NCBI GenBank assembly: GCA_903862955.1
Contig: CAIPAH010000009.1
Span: 59,323-123,322, forward strand
DNA: 64,000 nt
DNA from: an uncultured Opitutia bacterium
GTDB lineage: Bacteria; Verrucomicrobiota; Verrucomicrobiia; Opitutales; Opitutaceae
Direction: 5' to 3'
A program made the translations under genes and the position numbers. Each line of letters starts with the position of its first letter. Position 1 is the stretch's first letter. This document shows positions 33,010 to 43,969 of this stretch, one piece after another. Below the pieces are notes generated by a model, which was not told the DNA's origin, did not search any database, and saw nothing but the letters and a program-made list of their open reading frames with translations.

Positions 33010-34209
33010 TCAGGCGAAGCTACCACCGCGCGTGATGCCCATCGCCTTGCGGCGGCGGTTGCGGTCGGCGGCGGCCTTGCGCTCGTAGCCACTGCGGCGG
33101 TGTTCGGCCAGCGGGTCGGCGGGAAGTTTGTTGGCCTTGCGCCAGCGCGCGAGCGCGGGCGTGACATCGGTGAAAAACGCTTTCTTCAGCAGCAACTCGG
33201 CGTCGATCACGGCGTTCTTGGCCTGGGCCGCGCGGAGGGCGTCGTGGTCCACGAGCGAGGCCTTGGCGTAGAGTTCCTGCGCCATCACGACGGTCTGGAT
33301 CGTCGCCTCGACCTTCGCCTTCTCGTTGTGCGACTGGTCGATCATGTACGCGATCTTCGGCATGCGGCCGCGATCGGAGGCGAAGAAGTGGATTTCGTTG
33401 AAGATGCGGAAAATCTGATACGGGTCGATCGAGCCGAGCGTGAGGTCGTCGTCGGCATACTTGCGGTCGTTGAAGTGGAAGCCGCCGAGCATGTCCTCGT
33501 CGAGGAGCCACGCGACGATCTGTTCGATGTTCACGGCGTTGTAGTGATGGCCGGTGTCGACGAGCACCTTCGAGCGCGGGCCGGCTTTTTTCGACAGCAG
33601 GTAGGCCATGCCCCAGTCGGCAATATCCGTCGCGTAGAACGCGGGCTCGAACGGCTTGTATTCGACGAGCATCGTCTGCTTCGGGCCGAGTTTCTTGTGC
33701 AGCGTCTTCAGGCAATCCTCAAAGTAGCCCTTGCGTTCACGGATGCTGCCCTGCCCCGGATAGCTCGTGCCGTCCGCGAACCAGAGCGAAAGATATTCGC
33801 TGCCGACGGCTTTCATGATGGCGATGGAGTCGAGGCAATGCTGCACCGCGCGCTGGCGGACCTTGGGGTCGTTGTTGCCGAACGAACCCCACTTGTAGCA
33901 CTGATCCTGGAAGATGTTGGGGTTGATCGCCCCGAGCTTCACGCCGTGTTTGCGCGCCATTTTCACGACCTGCTTCGGGTCCTCGCCGGGCACGTAGTCC
34001 CACAGCACGTGGGTGGCGACGGTCGGGCAGCAGCCGGTGAGGGCGTGCACCTGGCCCGCGTCCGCGAGCTTGTCGTTCATGTTGATCGCGGCGGCGTCCT
34101 GGAAGAACTTGCCGAAGCGCGTGCCCGTGTCGGCAAAGCCCCACGAGGGCGTTTCCACGTTGAAAGAGTCGAGCGCCTCGACGGCGCGGCGGAGGAGTTT
34201 CGGGGTCAT
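33010..34209 (-). CDS. rhaI: RhaI-type L-rhamnose isomerase / ketose isomerase
   Basis: 399 residues. A TIM-barrel sugar isomerase of the RhaI (Pseudomonas stutzeri L-rhamnose isomerase) type: TPSWGFADTGTRF at the N-terminus, SLWFADGTSYPGQ, LVEYKPFEPAFY (Glu183), LVDTGHHYNAVN (Asp218), GGFHFNDRKYADDD (His245, Asp248) and MIDQSHN (Asp291), which correspond to the divalent-metal ligands. It interconverts L-rhamnose and L-rhamnulose, and relatives act on other aldoses. It supports a sugar-utilisation role for this part of the window. No rhamnulokinase or aldolase gene is next to it. Confidence 0.88.
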   Translation of the reverse strand: MTPKLLRRAVEALDSFNVETPSWGFADTGTRFGKFFQDAAAINMNDKLADAGQVHALTGCCPTVATHVLWDYVPGEDPKQVVKMARKHGVKLGAINPNIFQDQCYKWGSFGNNDPKVRQRAVQHCLDSIAIMKAVGSEYLSLWFADGTSYPGQGSIRERKGYFEDCLKTLHKKLGPKQTMLVEYKPFEPAFYATDIADWGMAYLLSKKAGPRSKVLVDTGHHYNAVNIEQIVAWLLDEDMLGGFHFNDRKYADDDLTLGSIDPYQIFRIFNEIHFFASDRGRMPKIAYMIDQSHNEKAKVEATIQTVVMAQELYAKASLVDHDALRAAQAKNAVIDAELLLKKAFFTDVTPALARWRKANKLPADPLAEHRRSGYERKAAADRNRRRKAMGITRGGSFA

Positions 34210-34220
34210 GGGAAGGAAGT

Positions 34221-34412
34221 ATGTGCGAAAGCAAACGGGGGTTGTCAGCCGTGAAATTCCCGGTTCTGGTGAAAAATCTTATGTGCGACGCCTGCCTCGC
34301 CCTCGGTTTTCCCTGGCTGCCTTCCCTCCACCGCGGACGCAAACGGCCCGTGGCGAAGGCGGTGCTGGGTTTGCGAACGAAGAAACCCGCGCCCAAAAAG
34401 CGCAAAGCGTAG
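34221..34412 (+). CDS. Possible small basic protein (doubtful)
   Basis: 63 codons from ATG at 34221. The C-terminal part is strongly basic (LRTKKPAPKKRKA), like small nucleic-acid-binding proteins, and there is a second ATG at 34281 before a CDACLALGF stretch. Its stop TAG (34410-34412) lies in the left arm of the palindrome at 34409, the same stop-in-arm position seen for undoubted genes. Otherwise there is no family support, and it fills a 260-base gap between rhaI and lnt. It may be an accidental frame. Confidence 0.25.
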   Translation: MCESKRGLSAVKFPVLVKNLMCDACLALGFPWLPSLHRGRKRPVAKAVLGLRTKKPAPKKRKA

Positions 34413-34473
34413 GTCGGGCTTCACGCCCGATAACTTCGACGTTGTCAGACGTCGGGCATAAAGCCCGACCTAC
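34409..34473. repeat. Palindromic repeat, GTAGGTCGGGCTT family (clean copy)
   Basis: Perfect 13-base inverted arms (34409-34421 and 34461-34473), with secondary pairing inside (CGCCCGA with TCGGGCA). The lnt stop codon (minus strand, 34470-34472) is the TAG of the right arm. The left arm carries the stop of the doubtful small frame at 34221. Confidence 0.88.
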
Positions 34474-36107
34474 GGCTCCAGCTCGGCGTTGGGCTTGAGC
34501 AGCGCGAATCCCAATAGCGCCAGGACGGCGGACACCGCCACAAACCAGTCGCCGTGCTCGACGTAGAAGCTCATGCGGCCAATCCAGCGGATGTCGCGCG
34601 AGAGGTTGTAGGTCTTGGTCCCGCGGAAATAAATCGTGCCGGCGTCATTCACGAGCGTGGCGCGGATGCTGCCGAATTCGTCGATCCAGCCGCTCCACCC
34701 ACCGTTGCCGTCGCGCAACACCGGGCGCCGGGTCTCGACGGCCCGTAATACCGAGTTGGCGGCGTGCTGGTAGGCCGCTCCACCCTCGCCGAACCAGCCA
34801 TTGTTGGTCTGGACCAGCAGCACGTCCGCACCGGCCAGCGTGCTCGCGCGGGCGAGCTGCGGGTAAATGTCCTCGTAACAAATCAGCGGCCCGAACGCCA
34901 ATGCGCCGCCGCGCAGCGGCACCACGAGCGGCGAGGAATCCGCGCCCCGGGCGAAGTCATCGCCGATGGGCACAAACTTGGAGAGCCAGCCGAGTACCGG
35001 CCGCAGCGGCACGTATTCGCCGAACGGCACGAGGTGACGCTTGGCGTAGTAGGTCGTCTGCAGGCCGACGAGCGGGTCGATGACAAACGAGCCGTTGAAC
35101 CACTGCTCCTGGGGCGTGTGCGGATTTTCGACCGCGACGGATCCGATGAGGAGCGGAACCTTGGACCGCCGGGCGAGATCCTCGGCGAAAGCGCGGGTGT
35201 TATCGTCACCACGGACCGCCCACGGCGTCGTGGCTTCGGGCCAGAGAATGACGTCGGGCCGGCTCGCCGCCGCGGTGAGCGTGGTCTCCTGCAGCACCTT
35301 CATGATGCCCGGGCCCTTCGCGGGATCCCATTTCACCTCTTGCGGAATATCCGGCTGCACGAACGCCACGCGGGCCAGCGGCGCGGTGTAGCGGAGACGG
35401 TTGAACGCTTCCTGCGCGTGGATGCAGAGGCAGACCAGCAGGAGGAACATCGCCAGGAAAAACTCCTGGCTGCGCTTGCGCAGGCCGGTCTCGCCTTCGC
35501 GAAACAGCCGGTGCGCATAGGCGGCGAAGCCAAGGTTCACCGCCACGAGCACGAACGAAATGCCATACGCCCCCGTGTAGGATGCGACCTGAAGGATGCT
35601 CGCGCGCTGCCACTGGCTCGCCGCGAGCGGCAGCCAGGGAAATCCGCCGAGGAACCAGGTGCGCGTCCACTCGATGAGCACCCACAGTCCCGCCAGCCCG
35701 AGCAAGGCGGCGAGCCGCACCAGTGTTGGCCGGCCAATCATGCGCGGCATCGTCCACCACGCCGCGAGATACCACAGGCCAATCCACGCGCCCACGATCG
35801 GGCCCAGCAGGATCAGGCCCAGCCAGGTGACGTTGTGCAGCCAGCCGAGGATCAGCGTCCACGCGACAGCCTGCGCCGCGATCATCGTCCAGGCGTAAAA
35901 TTTGAACCGCGGTCGCGTGTACGCCCAGAAAATCCCCGGCACGAGCATGGCGTAGGCCGCCTCGGGCATCTTGAACGGCGGAAAGGAAATCAGCGCCAGG
36001 AAGATCGTGAGCGCGAAGACCACGCCGGCCGCTACCCACTCCGTGTGACGGTCCCAGAACGTGGGGACCGTGGCGTAGGGATCGGCGGCGGGTGCGGGGT
36101 CAGACAT
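34470..36107 (-). CDS. lnt: Apolipoprotein N-acyltransferase
   Basis: 545 residues from MSDPAPAAD (36107); an earlier in-frame ATG at 36158 directly abuts secA and is possible. Eight or so N-terminal transmembrane helices precede a nitrilase-fold domain. The catalytic triad is readable: Glu in LWPEATTPW, Lys in YYAKRHLVPFGEYVPL, and Cys in LICYEDIYPQL. It adds the third acyl chain to lipoproteins in the inner membrane, consistent with the several lipobox proteins in this window. It is transcribed after secA with about 50 bases between. Confidence 0.95.
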   Translation of the reverse strand: MSDPAPAADPYATVPTFWDRHTEWVAAGVVFALTIFLALISFPPFKMPEAAYAMLVPGIFWAYTRPRFKFYAWTMIAAQAVAWTLILGWLHNVTWLGLILLGPIVGAWIGLWYLAAWWTMPRMIGRPTLVRLAALLGLAGLWVLIEWTRTWFLGGFPWLPLAASQWQRASILQVASYTGAYGISFVLVAVNLGFAAYAHRLFREGETGLRKRSQEFFLAMFLLLVCLCIHAQEAFNRLRYTAPLARVAFVQPDIPQEVKWDPAKGPGIMKVLQETTLTAAASRPDVILWPEATTPWAVRGDDNTRAFAEDLARRSKVPLLIGSVAVENPHTPQEQWFNGSFVIDPLVGLQTTYYAKRHLVPFGEYVPLRPVLGWLSKFVPIGDDFARGADSSPLVVPLRGGALAFGPLICYEDIYPQLARASTLAGADVLLVQTNNGWFGEGGAAYQHAANSVLRAVETRRPVLRDGNGGWSGWIDEFGSIRATLVNDAGTIYFRGTKTYNLSRDIRWIGRMSFYVEHGDWFVAVSAVLALLGFALLKPNAELEP

Positions 36108-36158
36108 CGGGGGAGTTGGCTGGCTCGTTGGAGATGCGGCGCCCTCGCCGTGTCCCAC

Positions 36159-39100
36159 TCAGGCGCCGTGGCAGTTCTTGAACTTCTTGCCGCTGCCGCA
36201 CGGACACGGGTCGTTGCGGCCGACTTTCGGCGTGTCGCGGCGGATCGTGATCTTCGGCAGCTGGATTTCCGGCGCGGCAGGAGCGGAACTCGTGCCGCCG
36301 GGCGAGACCGTGGTGGTGATGGACGGCGCCGCGGGGTCGTCGGCCGGGCCGACTGCTTTCGCGGTGCGGCTCAACAGCGCCAGCATGTTTTCAAACGACT
36401 CCAGGTTCGACGCGCTGCGGAACAGGCCGGTGCAGATTTGCAGCCGCACGTTGTTCATCAGCTCCTCGAAGAAGCGATACGCCTCGGACTTGTATTCGAC
36501 GAGCGGGTCCTTCTGGCCGTAGCTGCGCAGGCCGATGCTCTTCCGCAGGTCCTCCATCTCCGTGAGGTGCTCCTGCCAGTGGTGATCGATGGCGTTGATC
36601 ACGATGTAGCGTTCCAGCGAACCCAGCGCCTCGGGCACTTCGGCAGATTCCTTCACGGCGTAGGCCTTCTGGATGCGCGCGAGGAGCATCGCGGCCAGGG
36701 CGGTGACGTCCGTGCCGGTCAATTCGTCGACGCGCAGGCTGATCGGAAAATGCGAGTTGAGCCAGCCGACGAGGCTCTCGACCGCGGTCTTCTCCGCGCC
36801 GCCCTTGCCGCCGAAACCGGCCACTTCGAGGCGGTTCAGCAGCTCCTCCTCGATCTGCTCGAAGATGATCGCCTTCGGACGGTCGGCGTGGATCGCGGCG
36901 TTGCGAATGCCGTAGACCACCTCGCGCTGCTGGTTCAACACGTCGTCGTATTGCAGCAGCCGCTTGCGGATCGAGTAATTCTGCTGTTCGACCTTCTTCT
37001 GGGCCGACTCGATCGAGCGGTTGAGCCACGGGTGTTCGAGCTCCTCGCCCTCCTTCATCGAGCCCTCCATCAGGCGCGAGGCGAGATTGCCCTGCAGAAA
37101 GAGCCGCATGAGGTCGTCCTCGAGCGAGAGGAAGAACTTGGTCAGGCCGGGGTCGCCCTGGCGCGAGCAACGGCCGCGCAGCTGGCGGTCGATGCGGCGG
37201 GATTCGTGGCGCTCGGTGCCGACGACGTAGAGGCCGCCCGTGACCGTCGTCGCGGGGGTCAGCCGCAGGCCGTGGGCCTCGTCGCTGTTGGAATCGTATT
37301 GCTTGGTCTCGCCGGTCTTGGGCTCGGTGAGCGTGTAGAGCAGCGGATGCTCCTTGCGCTTTTCCAGGTCCGGATGCGGCTGGGAGGTGACCTTGAAGCG
37401 GACGCCCTCGCCCAGTTTGATGTCGGTGCCGCGGCCCGCCATGTTGGTGGCGATGGTGACGGCGCCGCGCTGGCCGGCGCGGGAGACGATCTCGGACTCC
37501 TGCTGGTGGAACTTGGCGTTGAGGACGGTGTGGATGACGCCGGCGCGCTTGAGCATGCGCGAGAGGACCTCGGACGACTCGACGCTCACGGTGCCGACGA
37601 GCACGGGCTGGCCGCGCTTGTTGGCCGACTCGATCTCGCGGACGACGGCGTTGAACTTGTCGCGGCGGGTCTTGAAAATGGAATCGTTCCGGTCGATGCG
37701 GATGCAGGGCTGGTTCGTCGGAATGACCTGCACCGCGAGCCGGTAGATGTCGTTGAACTCCGTCGCCTCCGTCTCCGCCGTGCCGGTCATGCCGGCCAGC
37801 TTCTCATACATGCGGAAGTAATTCTGGATCGTGATCGTCGCGTAGGTGCGGGTTTCACGTTCGATCGTGACGCCTTCCTTCGCCTCCACCGCCTGGTGCA
37901 AACCGTCGGACCAGCGGCGGCCGGGCATGACGCGGCCGGTGTTTTCGTCGACGATCATCACCTTGCCCTCCTGCACGACGTATTCGACGTCCTTTTCGTA
38001 GAGCGAATAGGCGCGGAGCAGCTGGGAAATGGCGTGGATGTCCTCGGAGACCTCGGCGTAGATTGCCTGGGAGGCGAGCTTCTTGGCCTCGCGCTGCTCG
38101 GGCGTCATCGTCGTGTCCTTGTCGAGGTCGCTGAATTCCGTGGCGAGGTCGGGCAGGACGAACGCGTCGGGGTTGTCCGGGCGGAGCGTGGTGCGGCCGA
38201 TTTCGGTGAGGTCGGCCTGGTGCTGGCGCTCGTCGATGACAAAGAACAGGTCCTCCTTCAGCCGGTAGAGTTCCTCCTTGTTGAGGTCGGAGTTCATCTC
38301 CGTCTCGGTCTTGTCGAGCATCTTGCGCCACTCGGGCGTCTCCATGAGGCGGAGGAGCAGCTTGTTCTTCGGGTGGCCCATCTTCACCTGCAAAAGCTTG
38401 CGCGCGGCGAGCTGCTTGTCGTCGTCGCTGACGCCGGGTTTTTCGAGGATTTCCTTGGCCGCGGAGACGATGCGGTTGCAGAGTCGGGTCTGGTCGCTAA
38501 CGAGGCGGTCGACGGGCGGCTTGATGCGCGTGAAGGGCTGTTCGCGCTCGATGGGCGCGGGGCCGGAGATGATCAGCGGCGTGCGGGCCTCGTCGACCAG
38601 GATGGAGTCGATTTCGTCCACGATGCAGTACCAGTGGTCGCGCTGGACCTGGTCTTCCTTGCGCGTGGCCATGCCGTTGTCGCGGAGGTAGTCGAAGCCG
38701 AACTCGCTGGCGGTGCCGTAGGTGATGTCGCGGCCATACATCTCGCGGCGGACGTCGGGCGCCATCTGCTGCTGGATGCAGCCGACGGACACGCCGAGGA
38801 AATTGTAGAGGTGGCCCATCCACTCGGAGTCGCGGCGGGCGAGGTAGTCGTTGACGGTGACGAGCTGCGTGTTCCGGCCGTTGAGGGAGTTGAGGTAGAG
38901 GGGCAGCGTGGAGACGAGGGTCTTGCCCTCGCCGGTGGCCATTTCGGCGATCTTGCCCTGGTGGATGGCCAGGCCGCCGATGAGCTGGACGTCAAAATGC
39001 ACCATGTCCCAGGTCAGCTCATGGTCGCAAACCGTGATGGTGCGGCCAACGAGGCGGCGGGCGGCGCTTTTGGCGGTCGCGAAGGCCTCCGGGAGGATCT

Positions 39101-39284
39101 GGTCGAGGGTTTCGCCGGCCTTGATCCGGGCGCGAAACTCATCCGTCTTGGCGCGCAGCTGGTCGTCGGTGAGCGACTGGTAGGTCAATTCCAGCTCATT
39201 GATACGCGCGACGGTCGGCTGGGCCTTCTCCAGAAACTTTTTGTAGTGCCGGCCGGCAAAGCGTTTGAACAGAAAGGAAAGCAT
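36159..39284 (-). CDS. secA: Preprotein translocase ATPase SecA
   Basis: 1041 residues. NBD1 carries Walker [12 protein letters not shown] (115-122 region) and the DEAD-like segment [19 protein letters not shown]2 has [13 protein letters not shown] and [13 protein letters not shown]. The C-terminus ends in the SEC-C zinc motif [18 protein letters not shown]. It drives post-translational export through SecYEG. It is about 140 residues longer than the E. coli protein, mostly in a charged region between NBD1 and the preprotein cross-linking domain (around residues 300-390) and in the linker before the tail. Long antisense frames on the plus strand are not coding. Confidence 0.98.
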   Translation of the reverse strand: MLSFLFKRFAGRHYKKFLEKAQPTVARINELELTYQSLTDDQLRAKTDEFRARIKAGETLDQILPEAFATAKSAARRLVGRTITVCDHELTWDMVHFDVQLIGGLAIHQGKIAEMATGEGKTLVSTLPLYLNSLNGRNTQLVTVNDYLARRDSEWMGHLYNFLGVSVGCIQQQMAPDVRREMYGRDITYGTASEFGFDYLRDNGMATRKEDQVQRDHWYCIVDEIDSILVDEARTPLIISGPAPIEREQPFTRIKPPVDRLVSDQTRLCNRIVSAAKEILEKPGVSDDDKQLAARKLLQVKMGHPKNKLLLRLMETPEWRKMLDKTETEMNSDLNKEELYRLKEDLFFVIDERQHQADLTEIGRTTLRPDNPDAFVLPDLATEFSDLDKDTTMTPEQREAKKLASQAIYAEVSEDIHAISQLLRAYSLYEKDVEYVVQEGKVMIVDENTGRVMPGRRWSDGLHQAVEAKEGVTIERETRTYATITIQNYFRMYEKLAGMTGTAETEATEFNDIYRLAVQVIPTNQPCIRIDRNDSIFKTRRDKFNAVVREIESANKRGQPVLVGTVSVESSEVLSRMLKRAGVIHTVLNAKFHQQESEIVSRAGQRGAVTIATNMAGRGTDIKLGEGVRFKVTSQPHPDLEKRKEHPLLYTLTEPKTGETKQYDSNSDEAHGLRLTPATTVTGGLYVVGTERHESRRIDRQLRGRCSRQGDPGLTKFFLSLEDDLMRLFLQGNLASRLMEGSMKEGEELEHPWLNRSIESAQKKVEQQNYSIRKRLLQYDDVLNQQREVVYGIRNAAIHADRPKAIIFEQIEEELLNRLEVAGFGGKGGAEKTAVESLVGWLNSHFPISLRVDELTGTDVTALAAMLLARIQKAYAVKESAEVPEALGSLERYIVINAIDHHWQEHLTEMEDLRKSIGLRSYGQKDPLVEYKSEAYRFFEELMNNVRLQICTGLFRSASNLESFENMLALLSRTAKAVGPADDPAAPSITTTVSPGGTSSAPAAPEIQLPKITIRRDTPKVGRNDPCPCGSGKKFKNCHGA

Positions 39285-39429
39285 GAAGGGTCAAGACCAT
39301 AGGCGGCACCGGGGGCTTGGCAAATGGCAAATCACCCCGGGCGCCGCCGGGGCGGATTGGACCCCGGAAAGCTGCCTAAACCCCTGATTGGCGCGCGTTG
39401 AGCACGGGTCTTGCTAAGCCACTGGGGAG

Positions 39430-40941
39430 ATGGCCGCACCTGACGCTACCCCGCCCCATTCCGCCCTGCCCAACCCCACTTCGGGTCCGCTGCCGCCGGT
39501 GCTCAGCGGCTATGCGTCCGCGGGTTTCTTTGACGAGATGTTCCTGCCCGACGGCAACCTCCGGCCGCACTACCGGAAGTTCGTGACGCGCTACGGCTCG
39601 ATTCCGCGGGAGGAAATGGACTCCAAGCGCCGCGCCGTCGACGCGCTGTTCCTGCGCCAGGGCATCACGTTCAACGTCTATGGCGACTCGCAGGGCACCG
39701 AGCGCATCTTTCCGTTCGACCTCATGCCGCGCATCATCCCCGCCGCGGAATGGGAAAAACTCGAGGCCGGCCTCGTCCAGCGCATCACGGCGCTCAATCT
39801 CTTCCTGCACGACATCTACCACGAGCAGCGGATCCTGAAGGACGGCGTCATCCCGTCCTACTATGTCCTGTCCGCGAAACATTTCCGGCGGGAGTTCGTG
39901 AACTTCCGCGTGCCGGGCGACATCTACATCCACATCTGTGGCACCGACCTGATCCGCGACGCGGACGGCGGCTACATGGTGCTGGAGGACAACGCGCGGT
40001 GCCCGTCGGGCGTGAGCTACATGCTGGAAAACCGCCGCGCCATGCGCCGGACATTCCCGGATTTCTTCGAGGGCGCGGGCGTGCGGCCGGTGGACAACTA
40101 CACCGGCGAGCTTTTCAACGTCCTCCAGCACGTGGCGCCGGCTGGCGTGGGTGACCCGACGGTGGTGCTGCTCACGCCCGGGCCCTACAACTCGGCGTAT
40201 TTCGAGCACACCTACCTCGCCCGCCAGATGGGCATCCAGATCGTGGAGGGCCGCGACCTCGTGGTGCGGGACCAGCGAGTGTTCATGCGCACGACCAAGA
40301 GCCAGCAACCGGTCCACGTGATCTACCGGCGCATCGACGACGATTTTCTCGACCCGACGGTCTTCCGCCCCGACTCCGCCCTCGGCGTGCCGGGGCTCAT
40401 CCACGCCTACCGCGCGGGCAACGTCTCGCTCGCCAACTCCATCGGCACCGGCCTGGCGGACGACAAGGTGATGTATTACTTCGTCCCGAAAATCATCAAA
40501 TACTACCTCGACCAGGAGCCGCTGTTGCCGAACGTCCCGACCTACCTCGCCAGCGAGGAAAAGGACCGCAGCTACATCGTCGAGAACCTCGACAAGCTCG
40601 TCGTGAAGTCCGCCAACGAGGCCGGCGGCTACGGCATGCTGATGGGTCCGCAGGCCAGCGCGGCCGAGCGCGCGGACTTCCGCGACAAGATTCTCGCCGA
40701 ACCGCGGAATTTCATCGCGCAACCGATGATTTCACTGTCGCGGCACCCGACGTTCATCGAGGAAACCAACCACTGCGAGGGCCGCCACATCGATTTGCGT
40801 CCCTACATCCTCTACGGCCAGAAAACCACCGTCATCCCCGGCGGCCTCACCCGCGTCGCGCTGCGGCGCGGCTCACTCGTCGTCAACTCCTCGCAAGGCG
40901 GCGGCAGCAAGGACACGTGGGTGCTCTACCAGGACGAATAA
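39430..40941 (+). CDS. Circularly permuted ATP-grasp protein (cassette gene 1)
   Basis: 503 residues of the permuted ATP-grasp type-2 family (formerly DUF404/407): [29 protein letters not shown] region [67 protein letters not shown] and [14 protein letters not shown]-grasp enzymes form amide or peptide bonds through acyl phosphates. Comparative work on amidoligases places this family with an alpha-E protein and a transglutaminase in a predicted peptide-synthesis or modification system, exactly as here. The product is unknown. Confidence 0.93.
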   Translation: MAAPDATPPHSALPNPTSGPLPPVLSGYASAGFFDEMFLPDGNLRPHYRKFVTRYGSIPREEMDSKRRAVDALFLRQGITFNVYGDSQGTERIFPFDLMPRIIPAAEWEKLEAGLVQRITALNLFLHDIYHEQRILKDGVIPSYYVLSAKHFRREFVNFRVPGDIYIHICGTDLIRDADGGYMVLEDNARCPSGVSYMLENRRAMRRTFPDFFEGAGVRPVDNYTGELFNVLQHVAPAGVGDPTVVLLTPGPYNSAYFEHTYLARQMGIQIVEGRDLVVRDQRVFMRTTKSQQPVHVIYRRIDDDFLDPTVFRPDSALGVPGLIHAYRAGNVSLANSIGTGLADDKVMYYFVPKIIKYYLDQEPLLPNVPTYLASEEKDRSYIVENLDKLVVKSANEAGGYGMLMGPQASAAERADFRDKILAEPRNFIAQPMISLSRHPTFIEETNHCEGRHIDLRPYILYGQKTTVIPGGLTRVALRRGSLVVNSSQGGGSKDTWVLYQDE

Positions 40942-40947
40942 TTTCCC

Positions 40948-41988
40948 ATGCTCAGCCGCGTCGCCAACTCCCTCTACTGGATGAGCCGCTACCTCGAGCG
41001 CGCCGACAACACCGCGCGCATGGTGGACATCAACCTCCAGTTGCTCCTCGACCAGCGCGTGCCCGACGACCGCATGGTGGCCGGCTATTGGACGCCCATC
41101 GTGCAGAGCGCCGGCGACGAGACGCTGTTCGCGTCGCTGCACACGCGCGCCACGGCCGAGACCGTCACCGCGTTCTTGGTCTTCCAGCCGGAGAACCCCA
41201 ACTCGATCGTCGGCACCATTTCGCTCGCCCGCGAAAACGCCCGCATGGTCCGCGACCAAATCACCGGGGAGGTGTGGGAGGAGATCAACCGGCTCTACCT
41301 CTTTCTGCGCACATCCGCCGCGCGCGCGCTCCTGCGGTCCAGCCCGGTGGAGTTCTTCCAGGAGATCAAGGCCAGCTCGCTGCACCTGCAGGGCCTGACC
41401 GACGCCACCGTGGTGCACAACGAGGGGTGGCTCTTCCAGCAGGCGGGCAAATACCTCGAGCGCGCCGACAAGACTTCCCGCATCCTCGACGTCCGCCACA
41501 CCGCGTTCCCGGCGCGCGGCGCACCCGGGCCCGTCAGCCAGGCCAGCGCTCTGGAATGGGCGGCCGTGCTGCGGTCGTGCACGGCGTGGGACGCCTACAA
41601 ATCCATCTACGGCGCCGAGGTGTTGCCCGGGCAGGTCGCGGAATTCCTCCTGCTCTCGCCCGACTTCCCCCGCTCGGTGCGCTACTGCGTCCAGCGGCTC
41701 AACCTCTCGCTGCGCCGGATCTCGGGCGTGGCCGAGGGCTGCTTCTCGAACGACGCTGAAAAACTTGCCGGCCGGCTGCTCGCCGAGTTGCAATTTGGCA
41801 CCGCGGACGAGATTTTCGCCGCCGGTCTCCACACCTCCATCGACGTGCTCCAGTCCAAGCTCAACGACATCGGCTCCGCCCTCTTCCAAGCCTACATCTT
41901 CCAGCCGTTCTACGCGTCCGACGATTCGCAGCTCCAGCAGCAGGAGGAGCAGCAACAGCAAACGGCGCCGGGCCGCGCCCGGCGATGA
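40948..41988 (+). CDS. Alpha-E domain protein (cassette gene 2)
   Basis: 346 residues, nearly all helical, beginning MLSRVANSLYWMSRYLERAD, the hallmark of the alpha-E family. ENARMVRDQIT and KYLERADKTSRILDVR are further family signatures. It ends in a Gln-rich tail (QLQQQEEQQQQ). It starts 6 bases after the ATP-grasp gene and overlaps the transglutaminase gene by 4 bases, so the three are surely one operon. No biochemical activity is known for the domain. Confidence 0.93.
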   Translation: MLSRVANSLYWMSRYLERADNTARMVDINLQLLLDQRVPDDRMVAGYWTPIVQSAGDETLFASLHTRATAETVTAFLVFQPENPNSIVGTISLARENARMVRDQITGEVWEEINRLYLFLRTSAARALLRSSPVEFFQEIKASSLHLQGLTDATVVHNEGWLFQQAGKYLERADKTSRILDVRHTAFPARGAPGPVSQASALEWAAVLRSCTAWDAYKSIYGAEVLPGQVAEFLLLSPDFPRSVRYCVQRLNLSLRRISGVAEGCFSNDAEKLAGRLLAELQFGTADEIFAAGLHTSIDVLQSKLNDIGSALFQAYIFQPFYASDDSQLQQQEEQQQQTAPGRARR

Positions 41989-42851
41989 AGCTGCACGTCC
42001 TCCACCGCACGCACTACGCCTACGCGGCGCCGGTGCGCGACAGCTTCAACGAGGCGCGGCTCCAGCCCGTCAGCATCGACGGCCAGCTCTGCCACAACTT
42101 CCTGCTCAAGATCCTCCCCGCCACGCGGCTGAGCCACTACCTCGATTTCCAGCTCAACTGGGTCCACCTGTTCGACATCAATGAGCCGCATTCCAGCCTC
42201 ACCATCGAGGCCACTTCGCTGGTCACGACCACCTCCGCCCGGGTGCTGCTTGCAGACCAGCCCACCACGCCCCTTGCCGATATGGAAAGGGCCTGCGGCC
42301 AACTCGACCGCTGCCACGATTTTCTGCAGTCCAGCCGCTTCGTGGACCCGAACATCGACGCGTGGAAACTGGGCGTCGACATCGCCACCGGCCTGACCGA
42401 CGCGTGGCAGGTCGCGCAGGCGGTCATGCATCATTTGAACCGCGAATTCACCTACATGCCCGCGGCCACGCACGTGCACACGCACATGCGCGACGTGCTG
42501 ATGTTGAAGCGCGGTGTGTGCCAGGACTTCGCCCACGTCATGCTCGGCGTCTGCCGGGCGCTGAAGCTCCCCGCGCGCTACGTCAGCGGTTACCTCTACA
42601 ACGGCCCCGCCGACCAGCTGCGCGGCGCGCAGGCCAGCCATGCATGGGTCGAGGTGTTCCTCCCGGAGTTCGGCTGGCGCGGGCTCGACCCGACCAACGA
42701 TTGCCAGCCGGACGAACACTATGTGAAGGTCGCCGTCGGCCGTGATTACGCCGACGTGACGCCCATCACCGGCACCTATCGCGGCACCAGCCAGCGCATG
42801 ATGACCGTGGACGTGCTGGTGACGGAGTCCGAGTTCGCCGGCGTGCGCTGA
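41985..42851 (+). CDS. Transglutaminase-like cysteine protease (cassette gene 3)
   Basis: 288 residues. An N-terminal beta domain beginning MKLHVLHRTHYAYAAPV is the known companion region, followed by the transglutaminase core with Cys179 in KRGVCQDFAHVM, His219 in ASHAWVEVF and Asp235 in GLDPTND, a complete triad. In such cassettes it is predicted to act as a peptidase or amide-exchange enzyme on the ATP-grasp product. No signal peptide. It overlaps the alpha-E gene by 4 bases. Confidence 0.94.
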   Translation: MKLHVLHRTHYAYAAPVRDSFNEARLQPVSIDGQLCHNFLLKILPATRLSHYLDFQLNWVHLFDINEPHSSLTIEATSLVTTTSARVLLADQPTTPLADMERACGQLDRCHDFLQSSRFVDPNIDAWKLGVDIATGLTDAWQVAQAVMHHLNREFTYMPAATHVHTHMRDVLMLKRGVCQDFAHVMLGVCRALKLPARYVSGYLYNGPADQLRGAQASHAWVEVFLPEFGWRGLDPTNDCQPDEHYVKVAVGRDYADVTPITGTYRGTSQRMMTVDVLVTESEFAGVR

Positions 42852-42892
42852 TTCGCCGCGGCAAAAGCAAAGCCCCGTTTCCAAACCGGCCG

Positions 42893-42911
42893 TGACTCAC
42901 TCGGTGAGTCA
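42893..42911. terminator. Perfect hairpin between convergent genes
   Basis: TGACTCAC (42893-42900) and GTGAGTCA (42904-42911) form an 8-bp perfect stem with a TCG loop. It lies between the ends of the transglutaminase gene (plus) and the UXS gene (minus). There is no T-tract in either direction, so it may be an RNA 3'-end structure rather than a classical terminator. Confidence 0.4.
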
Positions 42912-42931
42912 GTGGGCAACGATCCCGCAAC

Positions 42932-43858
<927 letters not shown>

Positions 43859-43969
43859 TGTGGAGATAAAGTGAGAGGAGGAAGCCCATTTTTGGCGAGC
43901 CTCCAATCAAGCGCCACGGGAGGATTTTCGCTGACCCCGCACGCGGCGCGTCCAATCTCGCCTCCGGCC

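Noticed and set aside
34764..39302. A 1512-codon open frame on the plus strand opposite lnt and secA.
   Set aside because: It is antisense to two certain genes, has no recognisable domain, and its Val/Leu/Arg/Asp-heavy, low-Phe/Tyr/Trp composition is what GC-rich antisense codons give.
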